From assembly GCA_026984795.1 (NCBI GenBank), contig JALSRK010000048.1, forward strand, positions 1 to 51,121: DNA of 51,121 nucleotides. The letters run 5' to 3'. A program made the position numbers and the translations under genes. This DNA is from Solibacteraceae bacterium. GTDB lineage: Bacteria; Acidobacteriota; Terriglobia; Bryobacterales; Bryobacteraceae. Below, piece by piece: positions 34,693 through 42,535 of this stretch (within the stretch, counting starts at the first letter, position 1; every line of letters starts with the position of its first letter). The notes under the pieces are model-generated. The model saw only the letters and a program-made list of their open reading frames with translations. It was not told the origin of the DNA and searched no databases.

Positions 34693-36135
34693 GTGGCTCG
34701 CCCGGTGCTTCAAGGAATCGCCGCAGGCTTACTGCTCTATCTCCTGCTCTTCTTCGCTCTGGACGGTGTTGGGCTGCTGGGGCCGGACGAACCGCGCTAC
34801 GCCTCGATCGGGCGGGAGATGGCGCTCAGCGGCGACTGGGTGACGCCGCGGCTGTGGGGCGAGCGCTGGTTCGAGAAGCCGGCGCTGCTCTACTGGCTGA
34901 CGGGCGTGGGCTTCCGGCTGGGGCTGGGTCCGGAGACGGCCCCACGGTTGCCGGTGGCCCTGTTGAGCGCCGTCTACCTGCTGTTCCACTTCTGGTGGCT
35001 GCGGCGGCTCTTCGGCCGGCGCCTGGCGTGGCTCTCGACGGCGATGCTGGCGACCTCAGCCGGGTGGTTCGCCTACAGCCAGCTTTGTCTGACAGACCTG
35101 CCGCTGGCGGCCGCCTTCGGAGCGTCGATGTTGCTATGCCTCCGCTGGATGGAGACGGGCGACTTCCGCCTGGCGGCGGCGGCGGGGACGTTGTTGGGCG
35201 TGGGAGTGCTGGCGAAGGGCCTTGTGCCTCTGGTCCTGGCGTTGCCGGTCTTCTGGTTCGCCAGAGGCCGGCGCACGGGCGTAGCGGCGATCTACGGCTT
35301 CGCGCTGCTGGCGGCTGCGCCATGGTACGTGCTCTGCACGCTGGAGAACGGGAAAGCATTCCTGTACGAGTTCTTCTGGCGGCACCACTTTGCCCGTTTC
35401 CTGAGTCCGGAATTCCAGCATGTGCAGCCGTTCTGGTACTACGCGCCGGTGCTGGCCGCCGGCCTCGCTCCGTGGACGCCGGTGCTGGCGGCGGCCGTCC
35501 GCCCCTCGCTCTACCGGGACCGGCGGCTGCGGTTCCTGCTGGCTACGGCGGCCTTTGGGTTCGTCTTCTTCTCAGCCTCGACGAACAAGCTGCCCGGCTA
35601 CCTGTTGCCGCTGTTTCCGCTGCTGGCGGTGGTTCTGGCAGCGGGGCTGGAACAGGCGCGGCGCGGCGCGGCGCTGCTGGCGGCGAGTGCGCTGTTGCTG
35701 AGCTTCATCCCGGTTGCCGGGGAGGTTCTGCCCGACGCGGTAAGCTACGGGCTCAGCCGAGCCCCGTTCCCTTCCCCGCCCTGGTGGGGGATCGCGGCGG
35801 CCGTCGTATTGGCGGTTCTGGTCTATGGCGCGGAACGGCGCGAAAGACGGGAACTTGCGGTGACGCTGGTGGCCGCCGGCCTGGTGTGCGGGGTCGTGTA
35901 TCTGAAGACGAGCGCCTACCCGATCCTGGACCGGCAGGCTTCGGCCCGAAGCCTGTGGCGGGAACTCGGGGGCTTTTCGCACCGGGTCTGCATCGAGTAC
36001 ATCCACCGGAGCTGGCGGTACGGGCTGAACTATTACTCGCTCGAGCCGCTGCCGGCCTGCGCCGACGACAACCGCCCTCTGCATCTCACGAACAACCCGA
36101 CCGGGGGGCCGCCGGTGCTGGTGCACCGGGACTAG
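34693..36135 (+). CDS. ArnT-like membrane glycosyltransferase (PMT family)
   Basis: A 480-residue protein with about 11-12 hydrophobic helices. The GT83/PMT_2 signature is the first periplasmic loop with acidic residues (LLGPDEPRYASIGREM), then WFEKPALLYWL and TDLPLAA. The family moves sugars from polyprenyl-phosphate carriers to lipid A or other envelope acceptors in the periplasm. The C-terminal periplasmic domain is short (about 90 residues). The GTG at 34693 follows a -10-like hexamer by 6 nt. Acceptor and sugar are unknown. Confidence 0.83.
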   Translation: MARPVLQGIAAGLLLYLLLFFALDGVGLLGPDEPRYASIGREMALSGDWVTPRLWGERWFEKPALLYWLTGVGFRLGLGPETAPRLPVALLSAVYLLFHFWWLRRLFGRRLAWLSTAMLATSAGWFAYSQLCLTDLPLAAAFGASMLLCLRWMETGDFRLAAAAGTLLGVGVLAKGLVPLVLALPVFWFARGRRTGVAAIYGFALLAAAPWYVLCTLENGKAFLYEFFWRHHFARFLSPEFQHVQPFWYYAPVLAAGLAPWTPVLAAAVRPSLYRDRRLRFLLATAAFGFVFFSASTNKLPGYLLPLFPLLAVVLAAGLEQARRGAALLAASALLLSFIPVAGEVLPDAVSYGLSRAPFPSPPWWGIAAAVVLAVLVYGAERRERRELAVTLVAAGLVCGVVYLKTSAYPILDRQASARSLWRELGGFSHRVCIEYIHRSWRYGLNYYSLEPLPACADDNRPLHLTNNPTGGPPVLVHRD

Positions 36136-36208
36136 AGGAGGCAGCCGCCGGTTTCAGCCGGTCCGCTTTTTTCCAAGAACGCCAAGCCACGGCGTCGAAC
36201 CGGGCCGA

Positions 36209-36448
36209 TCAGGCGTCGTAGAGATTGACCAGTTCAGCCGTCTTGCGGGGCTCCTTAGCGGCGCGGTCGTTCGTCCCGGTGCGGTTCTCTTCCATGTCGT
36301 AGAGCTCCCAGCGGCGGCTTCCCCGCCGCCACCGGCTCACGAGCTTCCACTTGCCCAGCCGCACGGCGCAAGCGCCCTCGCGCTCCCGGAAGACCGGCTG
36401 GTACCCGTCCCGCTTGCCGGCGCCGAAGACCGGCGTGAGGTGGTTGCC
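36209..36448 (-). pseudogene. sulfatase C-terminal remnant
   Basis: About 79 residues that look like the very end of an arylsulfatase: REREGACAVRLGKWKLVSRW, then WELYDMEENRTGTNDRAAKEP and LVNLYDA. The catalytic N-terminus with the CxPSR formylglycine motif is absent. The remnant abuts the end of the flippase-like gene. The stop TGA (36209-36211) stands where family members have Trp (LYDAW), and the same frame continues past it, so a nonsense change is likely as well as the 5' deletion. It is probably not expressed. Confidence 0.6.
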
Positions 36449-36458
36449 GGTTCGAGGC

Positions 36459-37469
36459 TCAGGAGGGCCGCCGGCCGTCCCTGGGGGCCTGCGAAACCAC
36501 GCCGAGGAAGGGCCAGCCGGCCAGGCCGAACAGCAAGTAACGTACAGTGAGCAGCACGCCGAGGGCGGCCCCGGCGGGGGCATCCAAGTAGTTCCGGAAA
36601 AAGTAGACGACGGCCACATCCCGAGTGCCCACGCCGGCGAAAGTCACCGGCAGCAGGCCGACGAGGATGGCCAGAGGGGCCAGTCCCATGGCCGCCGGAA
36701 GCGGTGTGGCGGTTCCCAGGGCATGAAGGAATAACCACACCTGGAACAGGTTCGAGAACCAGATCCCGAGGGAGAGGAGGGCCAGCAGCGCCGTGCGCAC
36801 CGGGTCACGGAAAACGTAGTCCTGCATCTGCCCCCAACTCTCCTCCAGACTACCGAGCTTGTCACGCCAGCGTGCCGGACTCAGACGGCTGAGGGCACGG
36901 AAGCAGGTCCAAGCGAATCTCCGGGAGATCAGCAGGGTGAGCGCTGCGGCGACGCCGGCAGCCACCACCCAGGCCAACGCGTCCACCACAGGCTCGCGCT
37001 CGGACAACAGCGCCAGGCCGGCGGCGCAGAAGAAAAGGAGTGCCAGAGTGTCGGAGATACGCTCAAACAGGACGAGGGCAAGGGCTTGGGGGCCCGAGAG
37101 GTGGCCGCGGCGCTGGAAGAACCAGGTCTTGGCGAAGTCACCCATTTTCGAAGGCAGAACCACGTTCAGGGCCGATGCCGCGAGGTTGAACCGGAGGGCC
37201 TCGGCCACGCTGATGCCGGGCCCCGCGTAGACCATCAGCCGGAGCCGAACCGCCGCCAGCACGGCCATGGGGACATGAAAGGCGAAGGCGACGGCCAGCC
37301 AGAACAGATCGGCGGCGGCGAAGACGGCCAGCATCCGGGCAAGGTCGATGCGCCAGTAGAGTACTCCCAGGATCAGAACGCCCGTAGCAACAGTGGCCAA
37401 CGCCCTCACTGCGTGCGCCCCTGGCCCCCGAACGGTTTCCTTCCGCGGCGAAGTGGCAGAGATTCCCAA
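36459..37469 (-). CDS. flippase-like / LPG-synthase-type membrane protein (UPF0104)
   Basis: A 336-residue protein with about 8 transmembrane segments and the family hallmarks ALRFNLAASALNVVLPSKMGDFAKTWFF and LPVTFAGVGTRDVAVVYFF. Relatives include AglD-type and MprF-type lysyl-PG synthase membrane domains, thought to flip or transfer lipid-linked groups. There is no attached catalytic domain. The TTG at 37469 is a weak start with no ribosome-binding site, and a later GTG near residue 22 is possible. Together with the YdcF and ArnT-like genes it makes a small envelope-related cluster. Confidence 0.75.
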   Translation of the reverse strand: MGISATSPRKETVRGPGAHAVRALATVATGVLILGVLYWRIDLARMLAVFAAADLFWLAVAFAFHVPMAVLAAVRLRLMVYAGPGISVAEALRFNLAASALNVVLPSKMGDFAKTWFFQRRGHLSGPQALALVLFERISDTLALLFFCAAGLALLSEREPVVDALAWVVAAGVAAALTLLISRRFAWTCFRALSRLSPARWRDKLGSLEESWGQMQDYVFRDPVRTALLALLSLGIWFSNLFQVWLFLHALGTATPLPAAMGLAPLAILVGLLPVTFAGVGTRDVAVVYFFRNYLDAPAGAALGVLLTVRYLLFGLAGWPFLGVVSQAPRDGRRPS

Positions 37470-37800
37470 AGGCTCGGAAAAGCAGCCGGCCGGGCGGCCG
37501 GGCGGTCAGGGAAACCAGCCGGCTGGATTCCGGATGGCGACGAGAAAGCTACCTCGAGAGAGGAAATGGCCACGAGACTCGAGTTTAGCAAAGCGATCCA
37601 ATCGTGCCGCTTCACAGCGTCCGCCCTGGGATCCCTCCGGCCGCTCCAACAGTTGAGTGGATCCTGGTCGCTCTTTCTGCATCTATACTAGACGGAACAG
37701 CGGCAAATCGGACTGGCCTGTCTTCCAAAGGCGGGTCCGACAAAGCGCCTGGCCGCCGCGGCAGGCGCGCCGAGTTTTCACTCAGCTTAAGGCGGACAGC
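37470..37800. other. intergenic between the flippase-like gene and cydA
   Basis: 331 bases separating divergent genes. A plus-strand TATACT at 37684-37689 may be the -10 box of cydAB, leaving a leader of about 105 nt; no matching -35 is clear. I do not recognise an FNR-, ArcA- or Rex-type site. No gene is supported. Confidence 0.35.
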
Positions 37801-39153
37801 ATGGATACTGCACTCGGGCTGCATCGCTTTCATTTTGCTTTTACGCTCACGTTTCACTACCTCTTCGCCCAGCTCACCATGGGACTCGCGCTGCTGCTCG
37901 TCATTTTCAAGACGCTGGCGCGCAAAACGGGCGATACGACCTACGACGACGCCGCCAAGTTCTGGGGCAAGATCTTCGGCATCGGCTTCGCCATCGGGGT
38001 GGTTACGGGCATCCCGATGGAGTTCCAGTTCGGCACGAACTGGTCCCGCTTTTCGGAGGCGGCCGGCGGAGTAATCGGCCACACCCTGGCGATGGAGGGC
38101 GTCTACGCGTTCTTCCTGGAGTCCACGTTCATCGGGCTCTTCCTCTACGGCGAGAAGTTCCTCGGCAGGACGGGCCACTACGTCACGGCGATCCTCGTCT
38201 GGCTGGGCTCGTGGCTGTCGGGCTATTTCATCCTGGCGACGGGCGCCTGGATGCAGCATCCCACCGGCTACCGGCTCGGGCCGGACGGCCAGATCGTCCT
38301 GGACAGCATTTGGGGGCTGCTACTGAACCCGTGGCTGTTCTGGATGTACCCGCACAACATGATCGGCACGGTGGTCACGGGCTCGTTCGTGGTGGCCGGC
38401 GTGGGGGCGTTCTATCTGCTGATGAAGCAGCACGAAGAGCATGCCCGGCGGTTCGTCAAGGTGGGGGTCACCGTGGGCTTCATCGCCAGCGTGCTGATGC
38501 TCTTCCCCACCGGCGACGGCCAGGGCAAGATGGTGGCCAATCACCAGCCGGTGACGCTGGCGGCGATGGAAGGGCTGTTCGAGACGCAAGAGGGCGCGCC
38601 GATCGTGATCCTCGGCCAGCCGGACGTAGAAAAAAAGCGGCTTGACAATCCGCTGACGGTGCCGAGAATGCTCAGCTTCCTCACCTATCGGCGGTGGAGC
38701 GCCGAAGTGAAGGGGCTGGACGCCTACCCGCATGATGTGTGGCCCGACGAGCTGCCGCTGCTGTTCTACGCGTTCCACATCATGCTGGGTCTGGGGACCA
38801 TTTTCATCGCTGCGTACGGAGCCGCGTTCTTTCTTCTGCGCAAGGGCCGGCTTCTGGAGCTGAAACCCGCGCTGTGGATATTGATGTTGCTAACGCCATT
38901 CCCGTTCGTCGCCAACACGGCGGGCTGGATGACGGCGGAGCTCGGCCGCCAGCCGTGGCTCATCTATGGCCTGATGCGAACCAGTGCGGGGTCCTCGTCT
39001 TACGTGTCGAGCGGCAACACGATGTTCACCTTGCTCGGCTTCATGGGCATGTACACCTTGCTGGGAATCCTGTTCCTGTTCCTAGTGCGCCGGGAAGTGG
39101 AACACGGGCCGGGCTCGAGGCAAGAAGAGACGGCGGAAGCACCGGAGAAGTAG
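37801..39153 (+). CDS. cydA: cytochrome bd ubiquinol oxidase subunit I
   Basis: A 450-residue haem-bearing subunit of the bd-type terminal oxidase, which reduces oxygen with quinol electrons at low oxygen tension. The N-terminal haem histidine lies in LHRFHFAFTLTFHYLF. The second is in MYPHNMIGTV, and the methionine ligand is in GWMTAELGRQPW. The quinol (Q) loop after GDGQGKMVANHQP is the short form. The ATG at 37801 has AAGGCGG upstream and starts at the family's normal position. It is followed after 12 nt by cydB. In an organism with an anaerobic sulfite pathway it would serve respiration at low oxygen or oxygen removal. Confidence 0.95.
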   Translation: MDTALGLHRFHFAFTLTFHYLFAQLTMGLALLLVIFKTLARKTGDTTYDDAAKFWGKIFGIGFAIGVVTGIPMEFQFGTNWSRFSEAAGGVIGHTLAMEGVYAFFLESTFIGLFLYGEKFLGRTGHYVTAILVWLGSWLSGYFILATGAWMQHPTGYRLGPDGQIVLDSIWGLLLNPWLFWMYPHNMIGTVVTGSFVVAGVGAFYLLMKQHEEHARRFVKVGVTVGFIASVLMLFPTGDGQGKMVANHQPVTLAAMEGLFETQEGAPIVILGQPDVEKKRLDNPLTVPRMLSFLTYRRWSAEVKGLDAYPHDVWPDELPLLFYAFHIMLGLGTIFIAAYGAAFFLLRKGRLLELKPALWILMLLTPFPFVANTAGWMTAELGRQPWLIYGLMRTSAGSSSYVSSGNTMFTLLGFMGMYTLLGILFLFLVRREVEHGPGSRQEETAEAPEK

Positions 39154-39165
39154 GGGAGGAGCGTC

Positions 39166-40209
39166 ATGGAAGTCTTCTGGTTTTGCGCTGTTGCGGTGAT
39201 GATCACGGTCTACGTGGTGCTGGACGGCTTCGACATCGGGGCCGGAATCTTCTCCCTGTTCGGCTCCAGGAACAAAGAGGAGCGGGGCGCCATCCTGCAA
39301 TCGATCGCCCCGGTCTGGGACGGCAACGAGGTGTGGCTGCTGGCCGGCGGCGGGGTCCTGTACTTCGCCTTCCCCAAGCTCTACGCCTCGGCGTTCCAGG
39401 GCTTCTACCTGCCGCTGATGGTGGTGCTGTGGCTGCTGATGTTCCGCGGCCTGGCCATCGAGTTCCGCAACCACATCGACAATCCGGCATGGGCGCCCTT
39501 CTGGGACTTCCTGTTCGGCGCGGCGAGCCTGCTGCTGGCCGTCTTCTTCGGTGCAGCGCTGGGCAACGTGGTCCGGGGCGTGCCGCTGGATGAGTCCGGC
39601 AGCTTCTTCCTGCCGCTGTGGACGGACTTCACGGTGAGCGCCGACCCGGGCATCCTCGACTGGTACACCATCCTGGTGGGGCTGCTGGCGGCGCTGACGC
39701 TCACCCAACACGGATCCCTGTGGGTGGCGCTGAAGACCGAGGGCGAGCTGTCTGAGCGGGCGCGGAGCACGGCTTCGCGGGTCTGGTTCGGCGTGCTGGC
39801 GCTGACGGGCGTAGTGACGGCGGCTTCGTTCCACGTCCAGCCGGCGCTTTCCCGAGCCTTCAGCGAGCGGCCGTGGGGCTACGTCTTCCCGCTGATCGCG
39901 CTGGCCGGACTCGGGGGCGTCTTCGCCTTCGCGCGCCGCGAGGGGAGCGAAGCCAAGGCGTTCCTGGCCTCCTGCGCATTCATCCTCGGAATGCTGACCT
40001 CGGCGGTGCAGGGGCTGTTTCCGAACGTGCTCCCAGCGGTCGCCGGGACCGAGCGCAGTCTGACGGTCTACAACGCCGCCGCGCCCGAGCACGGTTTGAT
40101 TGTCGGGCTGGGGTGGTGGATTCCCGGCATCCTCATCGCCACCGGGTACTTCGTGTTCACCTACCGGCGGCTGGCGGGCAAGGTCAGGATCGGCGAAACG
40201 GCGCACTGA
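39166..40209 (+). CDS. cydB: cytochrome bd ubiquinol oxidase subunit II
   Basis: A 347-residue integral membrane partner of CydA with about 8-9 helices. The N-terminal signature MITVYVVLDGFDIGAG and the APVWDGNEVWLLAGGG segment are conserved, as is FRGLAIEFR. GGAGGAG lies before the ATG. No cydX-like small gene or cydCD is seen after it; a hairpin follows directly. Confidence 0.95.
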   Translation: MEVFWFCAVAVMITVYVVLDGFDIGAGIFSLFGSRNKEERGAILQSIAPVWDGNEVWLLAGGGVLYFAFPKLYASAFQGFYLPLMVVLWLLMFRGLAIEFRNHIDNPAWAPFWDFLFGAASLLLAVFFGAALGNVVRGVPLDESGSFFLPLWTDFTVSADPGILDWYTILVGLLAALTLTQHGSLWVALKTEGELSERARSTASRVWFGVLALTGVVTAASFHVQPALSRAFSERPWGYVFPLIALAGLGGVFAFARREGSEAKAFLASCAFILGMLTSAVQGLFPNVLPAVAGTERSLTVYNAAAPEHGLIVGLGWWIPGILIATGYFVFTYRRLAGKVRIGETAH

Positions 40210-40230
40210 TGCGCCTTCTCCGGCCGACGG

Positions 40231-40258
40231 CGGCTCCGGGACGTCGCCCCCGGAGCCG
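40231..40258. terminator. bidirectional hairpin between cydB and the DUF1080 gene
   Basis: CGGCTCCGGG (40231-40240) and CCCGGAGCCG (40249-40258) form a perfect 10-bp stem with an 8-nt loop, placed between two convergent stop codons. There is no T tract on either strand, but the position fits shared transcription termination. Confidence 0.6.
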
Positions 40259-41263
40259 TCACTGTTTCCTGACCAGCGGCGTCACAGCGACCTTACGAAA
40301 TTCGATCTTGCCGTGGTCCCCCTGGATGGAGATCGGGCCCGGCTCGCCCTCGTGCGGATCGTGCGCCATCGCCGTCAAGCCTTCGATGACGGCCTTGTCG
40401 ATGATCTTCTTACCGTTCAAGACGACGGTGACGTCGCGGCCGACGAGTTTGACGTCCAGCGTCTGCCACTCGCCCGGGGGCAGGCTGGCGTTTTCACTGG
40501 GCACGATGCGGTAGTAGATGGCCCCGTGGCCCTGCTTGTTCGGGGGCTTGCCGTAGTCGTCGATGATCTGGACCTCGTAACGGCCCCGCAGCCCGATGCC
40601 GGAGTTCGAACCTTTCTGTAAGCGGTACTCGGCGTGGAGCCGGAAGTTCCAGAACTTCTTGTCGGAGACGAGGTTGTTGGCCGGCGGGTTGTTGGTGAGG
40701 ATGCCGTCCTTGACCTCCCAGCCGAGCTCGCGGTCCGGGATCATGCCGTGCCAGCCGCTGAGGTCCTTGCCGTTGAACAGCTCCACCGGCTCGGCCTCCA
40801 CCCAGGTGCCGTCGTCCTTGTCGGTGATCTCCGGGGCGCGCTCGCCGAAGAACTCGACGCGCGTTTCCGGGTAGCCCTCGATCTCCATCCAGCCGGTGAG
40901 CTTGTCGCCCTCGACGCGGACGTGATAGACGGCGGTACGCAGCGGGCGCTTGTCCCAGGTCGTCTTTTCGCCGGGAATGCCGTACTTCCGCTTGAAGGTG
41001 TAGACGAGTTCTTCGCCCTCGACCTTCATCGTGTCCGGCGGGTACATGCCGCCGCCGGGAGGCCCGACCATCAAGCCGGTGGGGTTCGGCGTCTCGGCGC
41101 CGCGGACCTCGAGCCACCAGGCCCGCTTGCGCGCCGACGACGGGACGGTGATGTCCCAGCGGCCGTTGAAGACTGAGGGATCGAAGGCCGGCTGCTTGCC
41201 GGAATCGCCGCAGCCGGCGGCCATCAGGAGTGCGAAAGCAAGCAGGACAGGAGTGCGCATCAC
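40259..41263 (-). CDS. DUF1080 (3-keto-disaccharide hydrolase-like) lipoprotein
   Basis: A 334-residue lipoprotein (LLMAAGC lipobox). The N-terminal beta region (about 30-145) is uncharacterised. The C-terminal DUF1080 domain (about 155-330) is a concanavalin-like fold: VELFNGKDLSGWHG, GSNSGIGLRGRYEVQI, PPGEWQTLDVKLVG and GPISIQGDHGKIEFRKV. Recent work on the family links it to hydrolysis of 3-keto-glycosides. GTG 41263 and ATG 41260 are adjacent start choices. GTG is taken because a TAAAGT hexamer ends 6 nt before it, as in other apparently leaderless genes here. Confidence 0.83.
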   Translation of the reverse strand: MMRTPVLLAFALLMAAGCGDSGKQPAFDPSVFNGRWDITVPSSARKRAWWLEVRGAETPNPTGLMVGPPGGGMYPPDTMKVEGEELVYTFKRKYGIPGEKTTWDKRPLRTAVYHVRVEGDKLTGWMEIEGYPETRVEFFGERAPEITDKDDGTWVEAEPVELFNGKDLSGWHGMIPDRELGWEVKDGILTNNPPANNLVSDKKFWNFRLHAEYRLQKGSNSGIGLRGRYEVQIIDDYGKPPNKQGHGAIYYRIVPSENASLPPGEWQTLDVKLVGRDVTVVLNGKKIIDKAVIEGLTAMAHDPHEGEPGPISIQGDHGKIEFRKVAVTPLVRKQ

Positions 41264-41269
41264 GGCGCT

Positions 41270-41275
41270 ACTTTA
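41270..41275 (-). promoter_or_regulatory. -10-like hexamer of a likely leaderless DUF1080 mRNA
   Basis: On the minus strand TAAAGT ends exactly 6 nt before GTG 41263. There is no ribosome-binding site. Confidence 0.4.
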
Positions 41276-41338
41276 TCACAGCGTCCGGGGCAGCGGGAAT
41301 GGGGTTTCCGGCACGCGCCGGGGCGGGCCGGAGCCGCC

Positions 41339-42127
41339 TCACCGGATGCTAGTTTCGGCCTCGCTGGAGAGGAACCGGGCCACCCGCGGGGCCGCTTCTT
41401 CTCCGGCCCGCCGGCCGCCCGCAAGCCAGCGTTCGATGTTTTCCGGCTTCCATTTCAGGGCGTCGCCCAGACGGCCGAGACGCCGGGCGGGCTGAATCAC
41501 GACAATCGGCAAGCGCGCCGATGGAAGGCGGCGCGGCGCACCGACAAGCCGGCGGACGCCGCGCATCAGGGTCCGGTAGAGCGGGGGCAAATCCGTCATC
41601 ACGCCGATGGCCACGACACGGTCCGCTCCCAGCTCGGCCGCCGCCCACAGAGGCAGCGCGCCGAAGATGCCGCCGTCCACGCACCGGCTGCCGTCCGGCA
41701 GGCGGCGCGGGGGAAAGATGACCGGCATGGAGCAGGCGGCGACCAGGTGGTCCGGCGTGATACCGTCGTCCGGGGTGACGATCCGGCGGCGGAAACCCGG
41801 CATTTCGGCCAGCACCAGGGCGTAGCGGGCGCGGGGCCGGTAGCGGGCGCACAATTCCTCGGCGGCGGGCTCCAGGACAGCAGGATCGGCAAGACCTTGC
41901 CGGACGCGCCACGGCGGGCGCCACCGCAGCTCGAAGGGCACGGTGGGCTCGCGCCAGAGCCGGCCCAGCTCCGCCCCGCGGACGCCCGCGGCGATCGCCC
42001 AGCCGTTCAGCGATCCGATGGAAGCGCCCACGACCAGGTCCGGCTGAAACATCCGTTCCAGGGCTTCCCACACCCCCGCCTGCCAGGCGCCGAACATGCC
42101 GCCAGCGGAAAGGACCAGGGCGGTCAT
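41339..42127 (-). CDS. patatin-like phospholipase
   Basis: A 262-residue serine acyl hydrolase with the patatin set. The oxyanion motif is SAGGMFGAWQ near the N-terminus. The nucleophile elbow is GASIG, and the catalytic Asp is in CVDGGIFGALP. There is no signal peptide or membrane helix, so it is likely cytoplasmic (RssA/YchK-like). The ATG at 42127 is the natural start, as the oxyanion motif begins 8 residues later. The substrate is a lipid ester of unknown type. It is a separate gene downstream of the dsr cluster on the same strand. Confidence 0.85.
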   Translation of the reverse strand: MTALVLSAGGMFGAWQAGVWEALERMFQPDLVVGASIGSLNGWAIAAGVRGAELGRLWREPTVPFELRWRPPWRVRQGLADPAVLEPAAEELCARYRPRARYALVLAEMPGFRRRIVTPDDGITPDHLVAACSMPVIFPPRRLPDGSRCVDGGIFGALPLWAAAELGADRVVAIGVMTDLPPLYRTLMRGVRRLVGAPRRLPSARLPIVVIQPARRLGRLGDALKWKPENIERWLAGGRRAGEEAAPRVARFLSSEAETSIR

Positions 42128-42276
42128 CGAGAGAAGACTCCAAAGACAAAGACGTCAGCGGCGTGGCGCGTACAGGTCCGGCGAGGGCGAGAGCGCCCTG
42201 CCACGAGGCTAAGCAACTGCACGTCTTGCAGGATAGCCGATGCCTGCGGGCGGATACTACCCGCCGCCCCCGAGGG

Positions 42277-42510
42277 CTACGGCTGCCGCTGATGTGGCTC
42301 GTACGCCTGGTCCAGGACGGCGGCAGTGGTCGGGTTGAAGCGCTTGCCGTAACGGCGGCTGTACTCGGCGAGGAATTCGCCTGGAGAGCGCTCGGTGAGC
42401 GGCCGGTCCGGCCAGGCGAACATCGAGGCCGCCGGCTCGCCCCGGTTGAGGGTGGTGATCCCCTCCATGGAGTCCAGAGAGTCCAGCCGATCCACCGCCC
42501 GGAAGATCAA
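42277..42510 (-). CDS. small ORF after dsrP, possible redox protein fragment
   Basis: A 77-codon frame (TTG start at 42510) 25 nt after dsrP, with codon use like real genes (GC at third positions). The same frame is open upstream into the end of dsrP and there encodes CPWVC followed by LIFRAVDRLD. That resembles the start of DCC-type (DUF393) thiol-disulfide proteins, where CPxC is followed by a helix. No ATG or GTG precedes those cysteines, so it may be a broken gene or use an unusual start. It could be the last gene of the dsr operon. No function is assigned. Confidence 0.4.
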   Translation of the reverse strand: MIFRAVDRLDSLDSMEGITTLNRGEPAASMFAWPDRPLTERSPGEFLAEYSRRYGKRFNPTTAAVLDQAYEPHQRQP

Positions 42511-42535
42511 GCAGACCCAAGGACAGCCTCCATGC

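Noticed and set aside
42257-42520. Alternative frame after dsrP starting at TTG 42520
   Set aside because: It has a better-placed GGAGG, but its residues are Gly/Pro/Arg-rich with poor codon pattern. The frame at 42277-42510 looks more protein-like.
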